Shown here one piece after another: positions 18,819 to 28,086 of a stretch of DNA of 64,000 nt (positions within the stretch are counted from its first letter, which is position 1; each line of letters begins with the position of its first letter). The DNA is from Streptacidiphilus jeojiense. Lineage in GTDB: Bacteria; Actinomycetota; Actinomycetes; Streptomycetales; Streptomycetaceae. The translations under genes and the position numbers were made by a program. The DNA is taken from NCBI RefSeq assembly GCF_000719095.1, contig NZ_JOEH01000035.1, positions 1 to 64,000 of the forward strand. Reading direction: 5' to 3'. The notes under the pieces were generated by a model. That model was given only the letters and a program-made list of their open reading frames with translations. It had not been told where the DNA came from and ran no database searches.

Positions 18819-19702
18819 TACTTACCGATCAGCTCGCGGGCCAGGCGGGCGGTCTCCGACGGCGTCTTGCCGACCTTGACCCCGGCGGCCTCGAGGGCCT
18901 CCTTCTTGGCCTGCGCGGTGCCGGAGGAGCCGGAGACGATGGCGCCGGCGTGGCCCATGGTCTTGCCCTCGGGCGCGGTGAATCCGGCCACGTAGCCGAC
19001 GACCGGCTTGGTGATGTGCTCGGCGATGTAGGCCGCGGCACGCTCCTCGGCGTCGCCGCCGATCTCACCGATCATCACGATCAGGTCGGTGTCGTCGTCG
19101 TCCTGGAAGGCCTGCAGCGCGTCGATGTGCGTGGTCCCGATGATCGGGTCGCCACCGATGCCGACGGCGGAGGAGAAGCCGATGTCGCGCAGCTCGTACA
19201 TCATCTGGTAGGTCAGGGTGCCCGACTTGGACACCAGACCGATCCGGCCCGGCTTGGTGATGTCGCCGGGGATGATGCCCGCGTTGGACTGGCCGGGGGT
19301 GATCAGGCCGGGGCAGTTCGGGCCGATGATCCGGGTCTTGTTGCCCTTCTCGCCGGCGTAGGCCCAGAAGGACGCGGAGTCGTGCACCGCGATGCCCTCG
19401 GTGATCACGACGGCCAGCGGGATCTCGGCGTCGATGGCCTCGACCACGGCGGCCTTGGCGAAGGCCGGCGGCACGAAGATCACGGAGACGTCGGCGCCGG
19501 TCTTCTCGATCGCCTCGGCGACCGAGCCGAACACCGGCACCTCGGTGCCGTCGAAGTCGACGCTGGTGCCGGCCTTGCGCGGGTTGACGCCGCCGACGAT
19601 GTTGGTGCCGTCAGCGAGCATGAGGCGGGTGTGCTTCATGCCGGTGGCACCGGTCATCCCCTGGACGATGACCTTGCTTTCCTTGGTGAGGAAGATAGCC
19701 AT
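18818..19702 (-). CDS. sucD: Succinate-CoA ligase, alpha subunit
   Basis: The 294-residue subunit binds CoA and carries the phospho-histidine. It shows the N-terminal CoA-binding fold ([19 protein letters not shown]), [13 protein letters not shown] and the active-site His segment [16 protein letters not shown]. With SucC it makes ATP or GTP from succinyl-CoA in the TCA cycle. It follows sucC by 20 bp in one operon. Confidence 0.98.
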   Translation of the reverse strand: MAIFLTKESKVIVQGMTGATGMKHTRLMLADGTNIVGGVNPRKAGTSVDFDGTEVPVFGSVAEAIEKTGADVSVIFVPPAFAKAAVVEAIDAEIPLAVVITEGIAVHDSASFWAYAGEKGNKTRIIGPNCPGLITPGQSNAGIIPGDITKPGRIGLVSKSGTLTYQMMYELRDIGFSSAVGIGGDPIIGTTHIDALQAFQDDDDTDLIVMIGEIGGDAEERAAAYIAEHITKPVVGYVAGFTAPEGKTMGHAGAIVSGSSGTAQAKKEALEAAGVKVGKTPSETARLARELIGK

Positions 19703-19722
19703 GGTTGTGGAGTCCTCGTCCC

Positions 19723-20895
19723 TTACTTCGCAGCCAGCTCGGCGGCCTTGTCGGCCGCGTCGTCCATGGTGTCCACACGCTGCACCAGCGGGTGGTTGGC
19801 GTCAGACAGGATCTTGCGACCCAGCTCCGCGTTGTTGCCGTCCAGGCGGACGACCAGGGGCTTGGTGACGGCCTCGCCGCTGGCGGCGAGCAGTTCCAGC
19901 GCCTGGACGATGCCGTTGGCGACCTCGTCACAGGCGGTGATGCCACCGAAGACGTTGACGAACACGGACTTGACGTCCGGGTCGCCCAGGATGATGCCCA
20001 GGCCGTTCGCCATCACCTCGGCGGACGCGCCGCCGCCGATGTCGAGGAAGTTGGCGGGCTTGACGTTGCCGTGCTTCTCGCCCGCGTAGGCGACGACGTC
20101 CAGGGTGCTCATGACGAGACCCGCGCCGTTGCCGATGATGCCGACCTCGCCGTCGAGCTTGACGTAGTTGAGGTTCTTGGCCTTGGCCGCGGCCTCGAGG
20201 GGGTTGGCCGCGGCGTGGTCGACCAGCGCCTCGTGCTCGGGCTGGCGGAAGTCGGCGTTCTCGTCCAGGGAGACCTTGCCGTCCAGCGCGACGATCTTGC
20301 CGTCACCGGTCTTGACCAGCGGGTTGACCTCGACGAGCAGGGCGTCCTCGGCGATGAAGACCTTCCACAGGCTCTTCAGCACCTCGACGATCTGGTCGGC
20401 GACGTCGGCCGGGAACTTGGCCGCCTCGACGATCTCGCGGGCCTTGGCGTCGGTGACGCCCTCGTTGGCGTCCACCGCGATCTTGGCCAGCGCGTCGGGG
20501 TTCTCGACGGCCACGACCTCGATCTCCACGCCGCCCTCGACCGAGGCCATCGCCAGGAAGGTGCGGTTGGTGCGGTCGAGCAGGAACGAGACGTAGTACT
20601 CGTCCTTGATGTCGGCGGTCTGGGCCAGCATCACCTTGTGGACCGTGTGGCCCTTGATGTCCATGCCCAGAATGGCCTCGGCCTTGGCGACCGCGTCAGC
20701 CGGGTCGGAGGCCAGCTTCACGCCGCCGGCCTTTCCACGGCCACCGACCTTGACCTGCGCCTTGACGACCGCGCGGCCGCCCCAACCCTCAGCGATCGCT
20801 CGCGCCTCTTCGGCGTTCTCGATGACTGCACCGCCCAGCACCGGTACACCGTGCTTGGCGAAGATGTCCCTCGCCTGGTATTCGAACAGGTCCAC
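19723..20895 (-). CDS. sucC: Succinate-CoA ligase, beta subunit
   Basis: The 390-residue ATP-grasp subunit starts with [19 protein letters not shown] at GTG 20895, preceded by AAGGA. Length and N-terminus fit SucC; the frame continues upstream without a ribosome site and is not coding there. Nucleotide-binding [34 protein letters not shown] and [14 protein letters not shown] near the C-terminus are conserved. It is first gene of the sucCD operon. Confidence 0.98.
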   Translation of the reverse strand: MDLFEYQARDIFAKHGVPVLGGAVIENAEEARAIAEGWGGRAVVKAQVKVGGRGKAGGVKLASDPADAVAKAEAILGMDIKGHTVHKVMLAQTADIKDEYYVSFLLDRTNRTFLAMASVEGGVEIEVVAVENPDALAKIAVDANEGVTDAKAREIVEAAKFPADVADQIVEVLKSLWKVFIAEDALLVEVNPLVKTGDGKIVALDGKVSLDENADFRQPEHEALVDHAAANPLEAAAKAKNLNYVKLDGEVGIIGNGAGLVMSTLDVVAYAGEKHGNVKPANFLDIGGGASAEVMANGLGIILGDPDVKSVFVNVFGGITACDEVANGIVQALELLAASGEAVTKPLVVRLDGNNAELGRKILSDANHPLVQRVDTMDDAADKAAELAAK

Positions 20896-21326
20896 GCGCG
20901 TCCGTCCTTGTGATCGCGACTTCGGAAGTGGTCGGTCACGGGAGGGCCGGCCACTCCTATCTTCCCAGCGTGCCGCCCGAAAGGTCGCCGCTGTGGCCGT
21001 CGCGGCGGTCGGTACGCGGAATCCCGGAGGTTTCTCGCGGCCGACGCCATCTGCTACGGGGAGCACACGGCCTGGCGTCAGACGGGCAGGCATGTCCGTC
21101 TCGCAGGTTATCCCCGTCCGAGGTGCACATTTCGCCGCCGACCGGACTGTGGCCGGTGATAACCGTCACAGCGGGGGCGCACGACCTCACCACGCTCCCG
21201 CACATGGCACTCCTCCGGGGCGAATCCGACGAAGTTCATTGCTTTTGCCCCCCGACTCCAGGAACGTGTTCTGGTAACGGTGCACGCACAGACCGTAGCG
21301 ACGACCGTCCAAGAAGCGGATGCTCG
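20896..21326. other. Divergent intergenic region between sucC and the ATPase-domain gene
   Basis: The 431 bp contain no gene I can support. They must hold the sucCD promoter (leftward) and the promoter of the anti-sigma-like gene (rightward). I see only weak promoter-like hexamers and a small palindrome (GAACGTGTTC near 21262). Confidence 0.4.
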
Positions 21327-21872
21327 ATGCACAGCGCACGTCACCGCGTCCAGAACCCGGACGCGCCGCACGACGGGGCGACCGCCCCTCCCGCCGCCCC
21401 TGCCCCCGCCGCCCCTGCTCCCACTGCACTGGGCGTCGAGATCCCCCAGCTCGGTACCGCCCGCAACACCTGGGAGATGGACCGCCAGGCGGCGGCCACC
21501 CTGCCCGGGGCGCCCTCCTCGGTGGCCCTGGCCCGACGCTTCGTCCGGATCACCGCCGCCATGTGGCAGCTCTCCCGGGAGACCCTGGCCGACGCCGAGC
21601 TGTGCATGTCGGAACTGGTCTGCAACGCGGTCACCCACACCGGCAGCAGCCGGGTGCACTGCCGGCTCTGGAGCGCCCGGGGGGTGCTGTTCCTGGAGGT
21701 GGACGACGAGGACCGGGGCGACCTCCCGGAACTCGGCGTCGCCGACGCGGACGACGAGCACGGGCGCGGGATGCTGCTGATCGACAGCTTCGCCACGGCC
21801 TGGGGCGCGGTGCCCCGGCCGGGGACCGAGGGCAAGACCGTCTGGGCGGCGTTGGCCCTTTCGGAGGAGTGA
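21327..21872 (+). CDS. HATPase_c (RsbW/SpoIIAB-like) regulatory ATP-binding protein
   Basis: The 181-residue protein has a Pro/Ala-rich N-terminus and a single GHKL ATPase domain: an N-box in ADAELCMSELVCNAVTHTG, an acidic strand VLFLEVDDEDRG and a G-box EHGRGMLLIDSFATAWG. Streptomycetes encode dozens of these stand-alone domains. Some act as anti-sigma kinases, most are uncharacterised. It is monocistronic here. The sigma-like gene at 17.5 kb is near, but there is no direct evidence that they are partners. Confidence 0.88.
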   Translation: MHSARHRVQNPDAPHDGATAPPAAPAPAAPAPTALGVEIPQLGTARNTWEMDRQAAATLPGAPSSVALARRFVRITAAMWQLSRETLADAELCMSELVCNAVTHTGSSRVHCRLWSARGVLFLEVDDEDRGDLPELGVADADDEHGRGMLLIDSFATAWGAVPRPGTEGKTVWAALALSEE

Positions 21873-21906
21873 GGGTTCCCGGTCGCGTCCCCCCGGTTCG
21901 AGTGCC

Positions 21907-23052
21907 TCAGTCCTCGGGGACCGGGAGGGGTTGCTTCTGGATGGCCGCCGCCATCACGTCCGGGAAGAGGTCCGGGGTGCAGGCGAAGGCCGGCGCGCCG
22001 AGGGCGGCCAGCGCGGCGGCGTGCGAGCGGTCGTAGGCCGGGGCGCCGTCGTCCGAGAGTGCGAGCAGCGCGATGAACTGGACGCCGGACGCCTTCATGG
22101 CGGCCACCCGCTTCAGCATCTCGTCGCGTATGCCGCCCTCGTAGAGATCGCTGATCAGCACCACGATGGTGTCGGCCGGACGGGTGATCTTCGACTGGCA
22201 GTAGGCCAGCGCCCGGTTGATGTCGGTGCCGCCGCCGAGCTGGACCCCGAAGAGCACGTCCACCGGGTCGGAGAGCTGCTCGGTGAGGTCCACCACCGAG
22301 GTGTCGAAGACCACCAGCCGGGTGCTCAGCGAGGGCATCGAGGCCAGCACCGCGCCGAAGACCGAGGAGTGCACCACCGAGGCGGCCATCGAGCCGGACT
22401 GGTCGATGCAGAGGACGACCTCCTTCTTCACCGCGTTGTGGGCCCGGGCGTAACCGATCAGCCGCTCGGGGACGACGGTGCCGTGGTCCCGCTCCGCGGT
22501 GGGCTCCAGGTAGTTCTTGAGGTTGGCGCGGATGGTGCGGTCCCAGTCGATGTCGCGGTGCCGGGGCCGGTTCACCCGGGCGCTGCGGTCCAGGGCGCCG
22601 CCGAGCACCGAGCGGGTGCGGGTGGCGATCCGGCGCTCCAGGTCCTGGACCACCTTGCGGACCACGGCACGGGCGGTCTCCCTGGTGGTCTCCGGGAGCG
22701 CTCGGCCCAGCGAGATCAGCGTGCCGACCAGGTGCACGTCGGGCTCGACCGCCTCCAGCATCTCCGGCTCCATCAACAGCTGGGCCAGGCCCAGCCGTTC
22801 GATGGCGTCCTGCTGCATCAGCTGCACCACGCTGGTGGGGAAGTACTCGCGGATGTCGCCGAGCCAGCGGGCCACCTGCGGGGCGGAGCCGCCGAGGCCT
22901 GCGGAGCGGTCGCCTGCGGCATGGCCGTAGAGGGCGGAGAGGGCGCGGTCCATGGCGGCGTCGCGGCCGGTGAGGCGGGAGGCCGGCGCGTCGGCTTCGC
23001 TGCCCAGGACGAGTCGCCAGCGGCGTAGGCGTTCCTCGGTGTCGGTGGTCAT
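21907..23052 (-). CDS. VWA-domain protein of the MoxR/DUF5682 operon
   Basis: The 381-residue protein has a helical N-terminal half and a C-terminal von Willebrand A domain. The MIDAS motif DQSGS is at residues 217-221, with the supporting GGGTDINRAL and VLISDLYEGG strands. A strong GGAGG precedes the ATG, which overlaps the DUF5682 stop codon (ATGA). MoxR-type AAA+ ATPases and VWA proteins commonly act together as a chaperone or remodelling pair; the VWA protein probably binds the target. It is the last gene of the operon. Confidence 0.92.
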   Translation of the reverse strand: MTTDTEERLRRWRLVLGSEADAPASRLTGRDAAMDRALSALYGHAAGDRSAGLGGSAPQVARWLGDIREYFPTSVVQLMQQDAIERLGLAQLLMEPEMLEAVEPDVHLVGTLISLGRALPETTRETARAVVRKVVQDLERRIATRTRSVLGGALDRSARVNRPRHRDIDWDRTIRANLKNYLEPTAERDHGTVVPERLIGYARAHNAVKKEVVLCIDQSGSMAASVVHSSVFGAVLASMPSLSTRLVVFDTSVVDLTEQLSDPVDVLFGVQLGGGTDINRALAYCQSKITRPADTIVVLISDLYEGGIRDEMLKRVAAMKASGVQFIALLALSDDGAPAYDRSHAAALAALGAPAFACTPDLFPDVMAAAIQKQPLPVPED

Positions 23053-25355
23053 GATCGAACCTCCGTGGGTGGGTGGTTGGCCGCGCAGTTCCTCGCGCCC
23101 CCAGGTTGTGCATGGCTGAGCCCAAGCAGCAAAGTTGCTGTCTTGCGGGCCTTGGCGGCTCTGAGGGGGTCGAGGTCGGGAGCGAAGCCGGGGCGGTCGT
23201 CCGACGGGGTGTCAGCCGCCTTCGTGCCGCTGCGGATGCGGTCGGCGATGGTGCGGCGGACTCCGGGTTCGAAGCCGGAGAAGGTGCGGCGGAGCAGCGG
23301 GAGGACGTCCGGGAAGGCCGCGTCGGGGACCGAGGTGAGCCAGTCGTCGACCAGGCCCAGCAGGCGGGTGTCGTGGACCAGCAGCATTCCGCCGCCGGCC
23401 AGGAAGCCCTCGATCCAGCCGGCGGCCTCGGCCGGGGGCGTGACCGGGCTGAGGGTGAGCCGCATCTGCCGGGCGGCCTCGGCGGCGTCCCACTGGTTGT
23501 CGTCCAGCAGCAGCCGGGCCGCCCGGCCGCGCAGCAGGCCGGCGATGGTGTCGCGTTCGGCCAGCGTGCGCAGCGTGGCCGACCAGCGCCGGCGCAGGTC
23601 GTCGGCATCGGAGTCGGTGAGCAGGGCCACCGCCGCGTGGGTGGAGCCCAGATGGCCCGCCATCGCGCCGGCGCCCTCGGCGTCCAGGCTGTTGCAGGCG
23701 GGGGGCAGGCCGATGCAGATGCGCACCGCGAGGCCCTCGGCCAGCTCGCGCAGCGCGGTGGCGTCGGTGCCGCGGACGTCGCCGTAGCGCAGCGAGCGGA
23801 CCAGGGCCGGCAGCGCCTCGGCGAGGTGGGCCACGTCGGCGTCCAGGGCGGCCCGGTCGGCGAGCGCCTGCAGCACGGTCGGCAGCGCGTCCGGCAGGTC
23901 GGCCAGCAGGCAGCCCTCGGCGAGCGCGGTGACCTCGCCCAGCGAGCCGGAGTGGGCGGCCAGGTCCCGGGCCCGGCCGGTGGCCGCGGACTCGACGGTG
24001 GTGCCCCAGATGCCCGCCTCGGCGACCTTGATGGCGAGTTCCGGCTCCCAGACCAGCCGCCAGCTCTCCCGGAACGTCCCGGTGCTGCCGGTGCGGGAGG
24101 CCGCGGCACGGCCCCAGGGGATGTCGAGCAGGGATAGCCGGTGCAGCAGCCGGCTGCGGGCGGCGTCGGTGTCCTTGCGCAGGTCGAGGTCGAGGTCGCG
24201 CTCGCCCGGTTCGGGCTTCAGCCGCAGGCTCCGCTGAAGCCTGGTCAGATCGCGCTGCAGCGGCACGGTCGGCGCCTCATCCGGCACCTGGCCCATCCGG
24301 TCGCCGACCACCATGAGGTCCTGCACCAGCGCCAGCGGGACGTCGGACCCCTCGCACATCACCGCCCGCACCGCGTCGGTGCTCTCGGCCAGGCCGGGCA
24401 GCGGGCGGCCGCGCATCGCGGCCAGGGTCTCGGCCAGCCGGACCGCCTCGATGACATGGGCCGAGGAGACGGAGTGGTCCTCGGCCCTGAGCAGCGCGGC
24501 GACCTTGGTCATCCAGCGGACGGTGCCGCGGTCGGTGGACTCGAAGAGGTGCTGGTACCAGCCTGGTGAGGCGATGCCGGCGCCGTAGCCGGTGTGCTGG
24601 GAGAGCCTGCGGTGGGTCCAGGGCACCCAGGTCAGCTCGACCTTGGCCTTGGGCAGCCCCTTGAGCAGGGCGTCGTCGGCGGCGACCGGCGGTCGCGCGG
24701 CCAGCGCGGGTACGTGCCAGGCGCCGCAGACCACGGCGATGCGCTGGTGGCCGGCCCGCCGGGCCGCCCGGATCTGCCGGCGCATGAAGGCCTCGCGCCG
24801 GGCCTCGTGGGCGCCGGACGGCTCCGAGCCCGGGGGCCGCAGTTCGGCCATGGCCTCGGCGATGCCGCGGAAGGGGCCCAGCGCGTCCGCATCGTCGGCG
24901 GAGCGGTGCTCCACCGCGTCGTCCCACCACTGCTCCGGGTCGTCGTGCCCGGCCGCCCGGGCCAGCTCGCCGATCGGGTCGATCCCCGGCGCTTCCGGCT
25001 CCTCCTCGCGCTCCCTGGCGAAGCCGTGCGCGGCGGGCAGGTCGATGAACCGCACCGGTACGCCGTGGTCCAGGGCGTGCCGCAGGGCGACCCACTCCGG
25101 GGAGAAGGCGGCGAAGGGCCAGAACGCGGCCCGGGCCGGGTCGTCCACCACATGCGCCAGCAGGGCCACCGGCGGGACCATGTCCTGATGCGCCGCCAGC
25201 TCCAGCAGCGCGTCCGCCTCGGGCGGTCCCTCGATCAGTACGGTGTCGGGCCGGTACTGCGCCAGCGCAGCCGCCACCGCCCGGGCCGATCCGGGTCCGT
25301 GGTGACGCACGCCGAGCAGGGCTACGTCCTCGACCCGTCGCTGTGTCGTAGGCAT
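23049..25355 (-). CDS. DUF5682 family protein, putative TIKI/TraB/EreA-like hydrolase domain
   Basis: The 768-residue protein opens with VALLGVRHHGPGSARAVAAA, PDTVLIEGPPEAD (His 18/19, Glu 42) and later FIDLPAAHG and IAVVCGAWHVPALAARP (near residue 215). A His motif on the first strand, a Glu on the next and a second GxxH are the layout of the TIKI/TraB/EreA/ChaN superfamily, so a metal-dependent hydrolase is a reasonable inference. The remaining 500 residues are mostly helical, without motifs I recognise. The start is set by GGAAGGAGG. The gene is 41 bp after the MoxR gene and overlaps the VWA gene by 4 bp. Its C-terminus comes from a repeat element. Confidence 0.85.
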   Translation of the reverse strand: MPTTQRRVEDVALLGVRHHGPGSARAVAAALAQYRPDTVLIEGPPEADALLELAAHQDMVPPVALLAHVVDDPARAAFWPFAAFSPEWVALRHALDHGVPVRFIDLPAAHGFAREREEEPEAPGIDPIGELARAAGHDDPEQWWDDAVEHRSADDADALGPFRGIAEAMAELRPPGSEPSGAHEARREAFMRRQIRAARRAGHQRIAVVCGAWHVPALAARPPVAADDALLKGLPKAKVELTWVPWTHRRLSQHTGYGAGIASPGWYQHLFESTDRGTVRWMTKVAALLRAEDHSVSSAHVIEAVRLAETLAAMRGRPLPGLAESTDAVRAVMCEGSDVPLALVQDLMVVGDRMGQVPDEAPTVPLQRDLTRLQRSLRLKPEPGERDLDLDLRKDTDAARSRLLHRLSLLDIPWGRAAASRTGSTGTFRESWRLVWEPELAIKVAEAGIWGTTVESAATGRARDLAAHSGSLGEVTALAEGCLLADLPDALPTVLQALADRAALDADVAHLAEALPALVRSLRYGDVRGTDATALRELAEGLAVRICIGLPPACNSLDAEGAGAMAGHLGSTHAAVALLTDSDADDLRRRWSATLRTLAERDTIAGLLRGRAARLLLDDNQWDAAEAARQMRLTLSPVTPPAEAAGWIEGFLAGGGMLLVHDTRLLGLVDDWLTSVPDAAFPDVLPLLRRTFSGFEPGVRRTIADRIRSGTKAADTPSDDRPGFAPDLDPLRAAKARKTATLLLGLSHAQPGGARNCAANHPPTEVRS
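23077..23117 (-). repeat. GC-rich intergenic repeat, copy B, inside the 3' coding end of the DUF5682 gene
   Basis: GCGCAGTTCCTCGCGCCCCC at 23083-23102 and the flanking GTGCATGGCT match the recurrent element with one change in the core. It lies inside the open reading frame and encodes most of the terminal GGARNCAANHPPT of the DUF5682 protein. Confidence 0.8.
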
Positions 25356-25396
25356 AGTGCCGCGCCTCCTTCCGATTCTCGATGGTCGACGGCCTG

Positions 25397-26518
25397 TCAG
25401 CGCTGTGCGGCCTCGCGGCAGCTGCGGTAGAAGTCCTTCCAGTCGTCGCGTTCGCGCACCACGCTCTCCAGGTACTCCTGCCAGACCAGGCGGTCCGCGG
25501 CCGGATCCCTGACGACCGCCCCGAGCAGGCCTGAGGCGACGTCGGCCGGCCGCAGCACGCCGTCGCCGAAGTGCGCGGCCAGGGCCAGGCCGCTGGTGAC
25601 CACCGAGATGGCCTCGGCCGTGGACAGGCTGCCGGAGGGGGACTTGACCTTGGTGCGGCCGTCGGCGGTGACGCCGTCCCGGAGCTCCCGGAAGACGGTG
25701 ACGACCCGTCGGATCTCGGCCGAGCCGCTCGGCACCGCGGGGAGGTCCAGCGAGCGTCCCAGCTCGCCGACCCGCCGGGAGACGATGTCCACCTCCTCCT
25801 CCAGCGAGGCCGGCAGCGGCAGCACCACGGTGTTGAAGCGGCGGCGCAGCGCGCTGGAGAGCTCGTTGACGCCCCGGTCCCGGTCGTTGGCGGTGGCGAT
25901 GAGGTTGAAGCCGCGGACCGCCTGCACCTCCTCCCCCAGTTCGGGTATCGGCAGGGTCTTCTCGGAGAGGATGGTGATCAGGCTGTCCTGCACGTCGGCG
26001 GGTATCCGGGTGAGCTCCTCCACCCGGGCGGTGCGGCCCTCGGCCATCGCCCGCATCACCGGGCTGGGCACCAGCGCGCCCCGGCTCGGCCCCTCGGCCA
26101 GCAGCCTGGCGTAGTTCCAGCCGTAGCGGACGGCCTCCTCGGGCGTGCCCGCGGTGCCCTGCACCAGCAGCGTGGAGTCACCGCTGACGGCGGCCGCCAG
26201 GTGCTCGGACACCCAGGTCTTGGCCGTACCGGGAACACCGAGCAGCAGCAGCGCGCGGTCGGTGGCGAGGGTGGTGACAGCCACCTCCACGATCCGGCGC
26301 GGGCCCACGTACTTGGGGGTGACGACGGTGCCGTCCGGAAGCGTCCCGCCGAGCAGATAGGTGGCGACGGCCCAGGGCGAGAGCAGCCAGCGCGCCGGAC
26401 GGGGCCGGTCGTCGGCGGCGGCGAGGGCGGCGAGTTCGGCGGCGTAGGCGGTCTCGGCATGCGGGCGCAGGGCCTCCTCGGCGGGGGCCTCGACCGGGGG
26501 CACAGCGGATACGGACAT
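25397..26518 (-). CDS. MoxR-type AAA+ ATPase
   Basis: The 373-residue protein starts at ATG 26518, with CGGAG upstream; the open frame extends further but has no ribosome site. The Walker A motif GVPGTAKT is at residues 94-101, ahead of the Walker B/sensor region (RVEELTRIPADVQDSLITIL, FNLIATANDRDRGVNELSSALRRRF with an arginine finger). These ATPases remodel protein complexes together with VWA partners, encoded two genes downstream. It is the first gene of the leftward operon, 170 bp from the divergent SWIM gene. Confidence 0.93.
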   Translation of the reverse strand: MSVSAVPPVEAPAEEALRPHAETAYAAELAALAAADDRPRPARWLLSPWAVATYLLGGTLPDGTVVTPKYVGPRRIVEVAVTTLATDRALLLLGVPGTAKTWVSEHLAAAVSGDSTLLVQGTAGTPEEAVRYGWNYARLLAEGPSRGALVPSPVMRAMAEGRTARVEELTRIPADVQDSLITILSEKTLPIPELGEEVQAVRGFNLIATANDRDRGVNELSSALRRRFNTVVLPLPASLEEEVDIVSRRVGELGRSLDLPAVPSGSAEIRRVVTVFRELRDGVTADGRTKVKSPSGSLSTAEAISVVTSGLALAAHFGDGVLRPADVASGLLGAVVRDPAADRLVWQEYLESVVRERDDWKDFYRSCREAAQR

Positions 26519-26688
26519 GCGGACTCCGTAGGGTCGTTGAGGAATGGGGCGAAAGCCTGGAAGCAGCGGGACGCCGGCTGCGGAACCCACTCTGCACCCA
26601 CCCACTGACAATCCGCACCTGCCCCGTCCCACCTGCGGCGATGCACGGCGGAGGGCGATTGTCGGACCCTCCCTCTACCGTCGTGGCC

Positions 26689-28086
26689 ATGGAGGATCGG
26701 TGGACACCCGAGCACGTTCTCTCACTCGCCCCTGACGCACCGTCACGCAAGGCCGCGGGCAAGCTCTCCGCGCCCGCGCCGTGGTCGGCCGAGGGTTCCG
26801 TCTCCGCTGCCGCGAGGACGGCGGTCTGGGGCGAGTGCAAGGGCAGCGGAAGCACTCCCTACCGTACGGTGGTGGACCTCTCCGGGCCCGCCTTCCAGTG
26901 CAGTTGCCCCAGCCGCAAGTTCCCCTGCAAACACGCGCTGGCGCTGCTGCTGCGCTGGTCGCAGGGGGCCGCCGAGCAGGTCGGGGACCCGTCGGAGGTA
27001 CCGGACTGGGCCGAGGGCTGGCTGGCGGCACGGCAGTTGAAGTCCGAGCGGCAGCAGCAGGAGCGGGAGGCGCAGCCCGAGCCGGACGACAACGCGCGCG
27101 CCGCCGCCGAACGGCGGCTGTCCCGCCGGGCGGCGCGGGTCGCCGCGGGCGCGTCCGAGCTGGAGGCCAGGCTCGCCGACCGGATCCGCTCCGGCCTGGC
27201 CGACGCCCCCGGTCAGGGCTACGCCGGCTGGGGCGATGTCGCAGCCCGGATGGTCGATGCGCAGGCTCCGGGACTGGCTTCCAGGGCAAGGGAGTTGGGT
27301 GCGGTACCGGGCTCCGGCAGCGGCTGGCCGGCCCGGCTGCTGGAGGAGTACGGGCTGCTGCACCTGCTCGCGACCGGCTACCGGCAGGTGGACCTCCTGC
27401 CCGCGCCGCTGGCGGCCACGGTCCGTTCCCGGGTGGGTTTCACCGTGGACGCCGCCGAACTGCTGCGCGGCCCGCTGCTGCGGGACCGGTGGCTGGTCCT
27501 CGGCAGCAGGGACAGCGCCGACGACCGGCTGATCACCCGTCGGATCTGGCTGCGCGGCAGCAGCAGCGGCCGGGACGCGCTGCTGCTGGCCTTCGGCCGC
27601 CCCGGGACGGCCCCGGACCTCGCCCTCCCCACCGGCCTGCTGCTCGACGCCGAGCTGGCCTTCCATCCCGGCGTACGCCCGCTGCGCGCCGCCCTGGGCA
27701 CCCGCTACGCCGCCCCGGAGACCCCGGAGCCGACCGGGGCGGCCCCCGAGGGCCTGGATCTGACCGCCGCGCTGGACGCCTACGGGCGGGCCCTGGGCGA
27801 CGACCCCTGGCTGGAGTCCTGGCCGGTGGTGCTGCGCCGGGTGATACCCGCGCCCACCGCGATCGGCTGGGAGCTGGCCGACCCCGCCACCGAGCAGTCC
27901 CTGCCGGTGGACCGGCGCTCGGTCCCCGACTCCGGCCTGTGGCGGCTGCTCGCCGCCTCCGGCGGCCGTCCGCTCACGCTGTTCGGCGAGTGCGGCCACC
28001 GCGGCTTCACCCCGGTCACCGCCTGGTACCAGGACGGCGGGACCGTCCGCCCGCTCACAGTCGCCCAGTTCGGAGGCCGGCCATGA
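26689..28086 (+). CDS. SWIM zinc-finger protein
   Basis: The 465-residue protein has a SWIM zinc-binding motif near the N-terminus (QCSCPSRKFPCKHALALLL; Cys 71, 73, 80 and His 82), the CxCxnCxH pattern linked to nucleic-acid or protein binding. A charged coiled stretch follows (residues about 100-160, KSERQQQEREAQPEPDD), then a large uncharacterised domain. ATG 26689 has no Shine-Dalgarno; a TACCGT hexamer at 26676-26681 lies 7 bp upstream, fitting a leaderless mRNA. It overlaps the DUF5691 gene by ATGA and is divergent from the MoxR operon. Confidence 0.92.
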   Translation: MEDRWTPEHVLSLAPDAPSRKAAGKLSAPAPWSAEGSVSAAARTAVWGECKGSGSTPYRTVVDLSGPAFQCSCPSRKFPCKHALALLLRWSQGAAEQVGDPSEVPDWAEGWLAARQLKSERQQQEREAQPEPDDNARAAAERRLSRRAARVAAGASELEARLADRIRSGLADAPGQGYAGWGDVAARMVDAQAPGLASRARELGAVPGSGSGWPARLLEEYGLLHLLATGYRQVDLLPAPLAATVRSRVGFTVDAAELLRGPLLRDRWLVLGSRDSADDRLITRRIWLRGSSSGRDALLLAFGRPGTAPDLALPTGLLLDAELAFHPGVRPLRAALGTRYAAPETPEPTGAAPEGLDLTAALDAYGRALGDDPWLESWPVVLRRVIPAPTAIGWELADPATEQSLPVDRRSVPDSGLWRLLAASGGRPLTLFGECGHRGFTPVTAWYQDGGTVRPLTVAQFGGRP

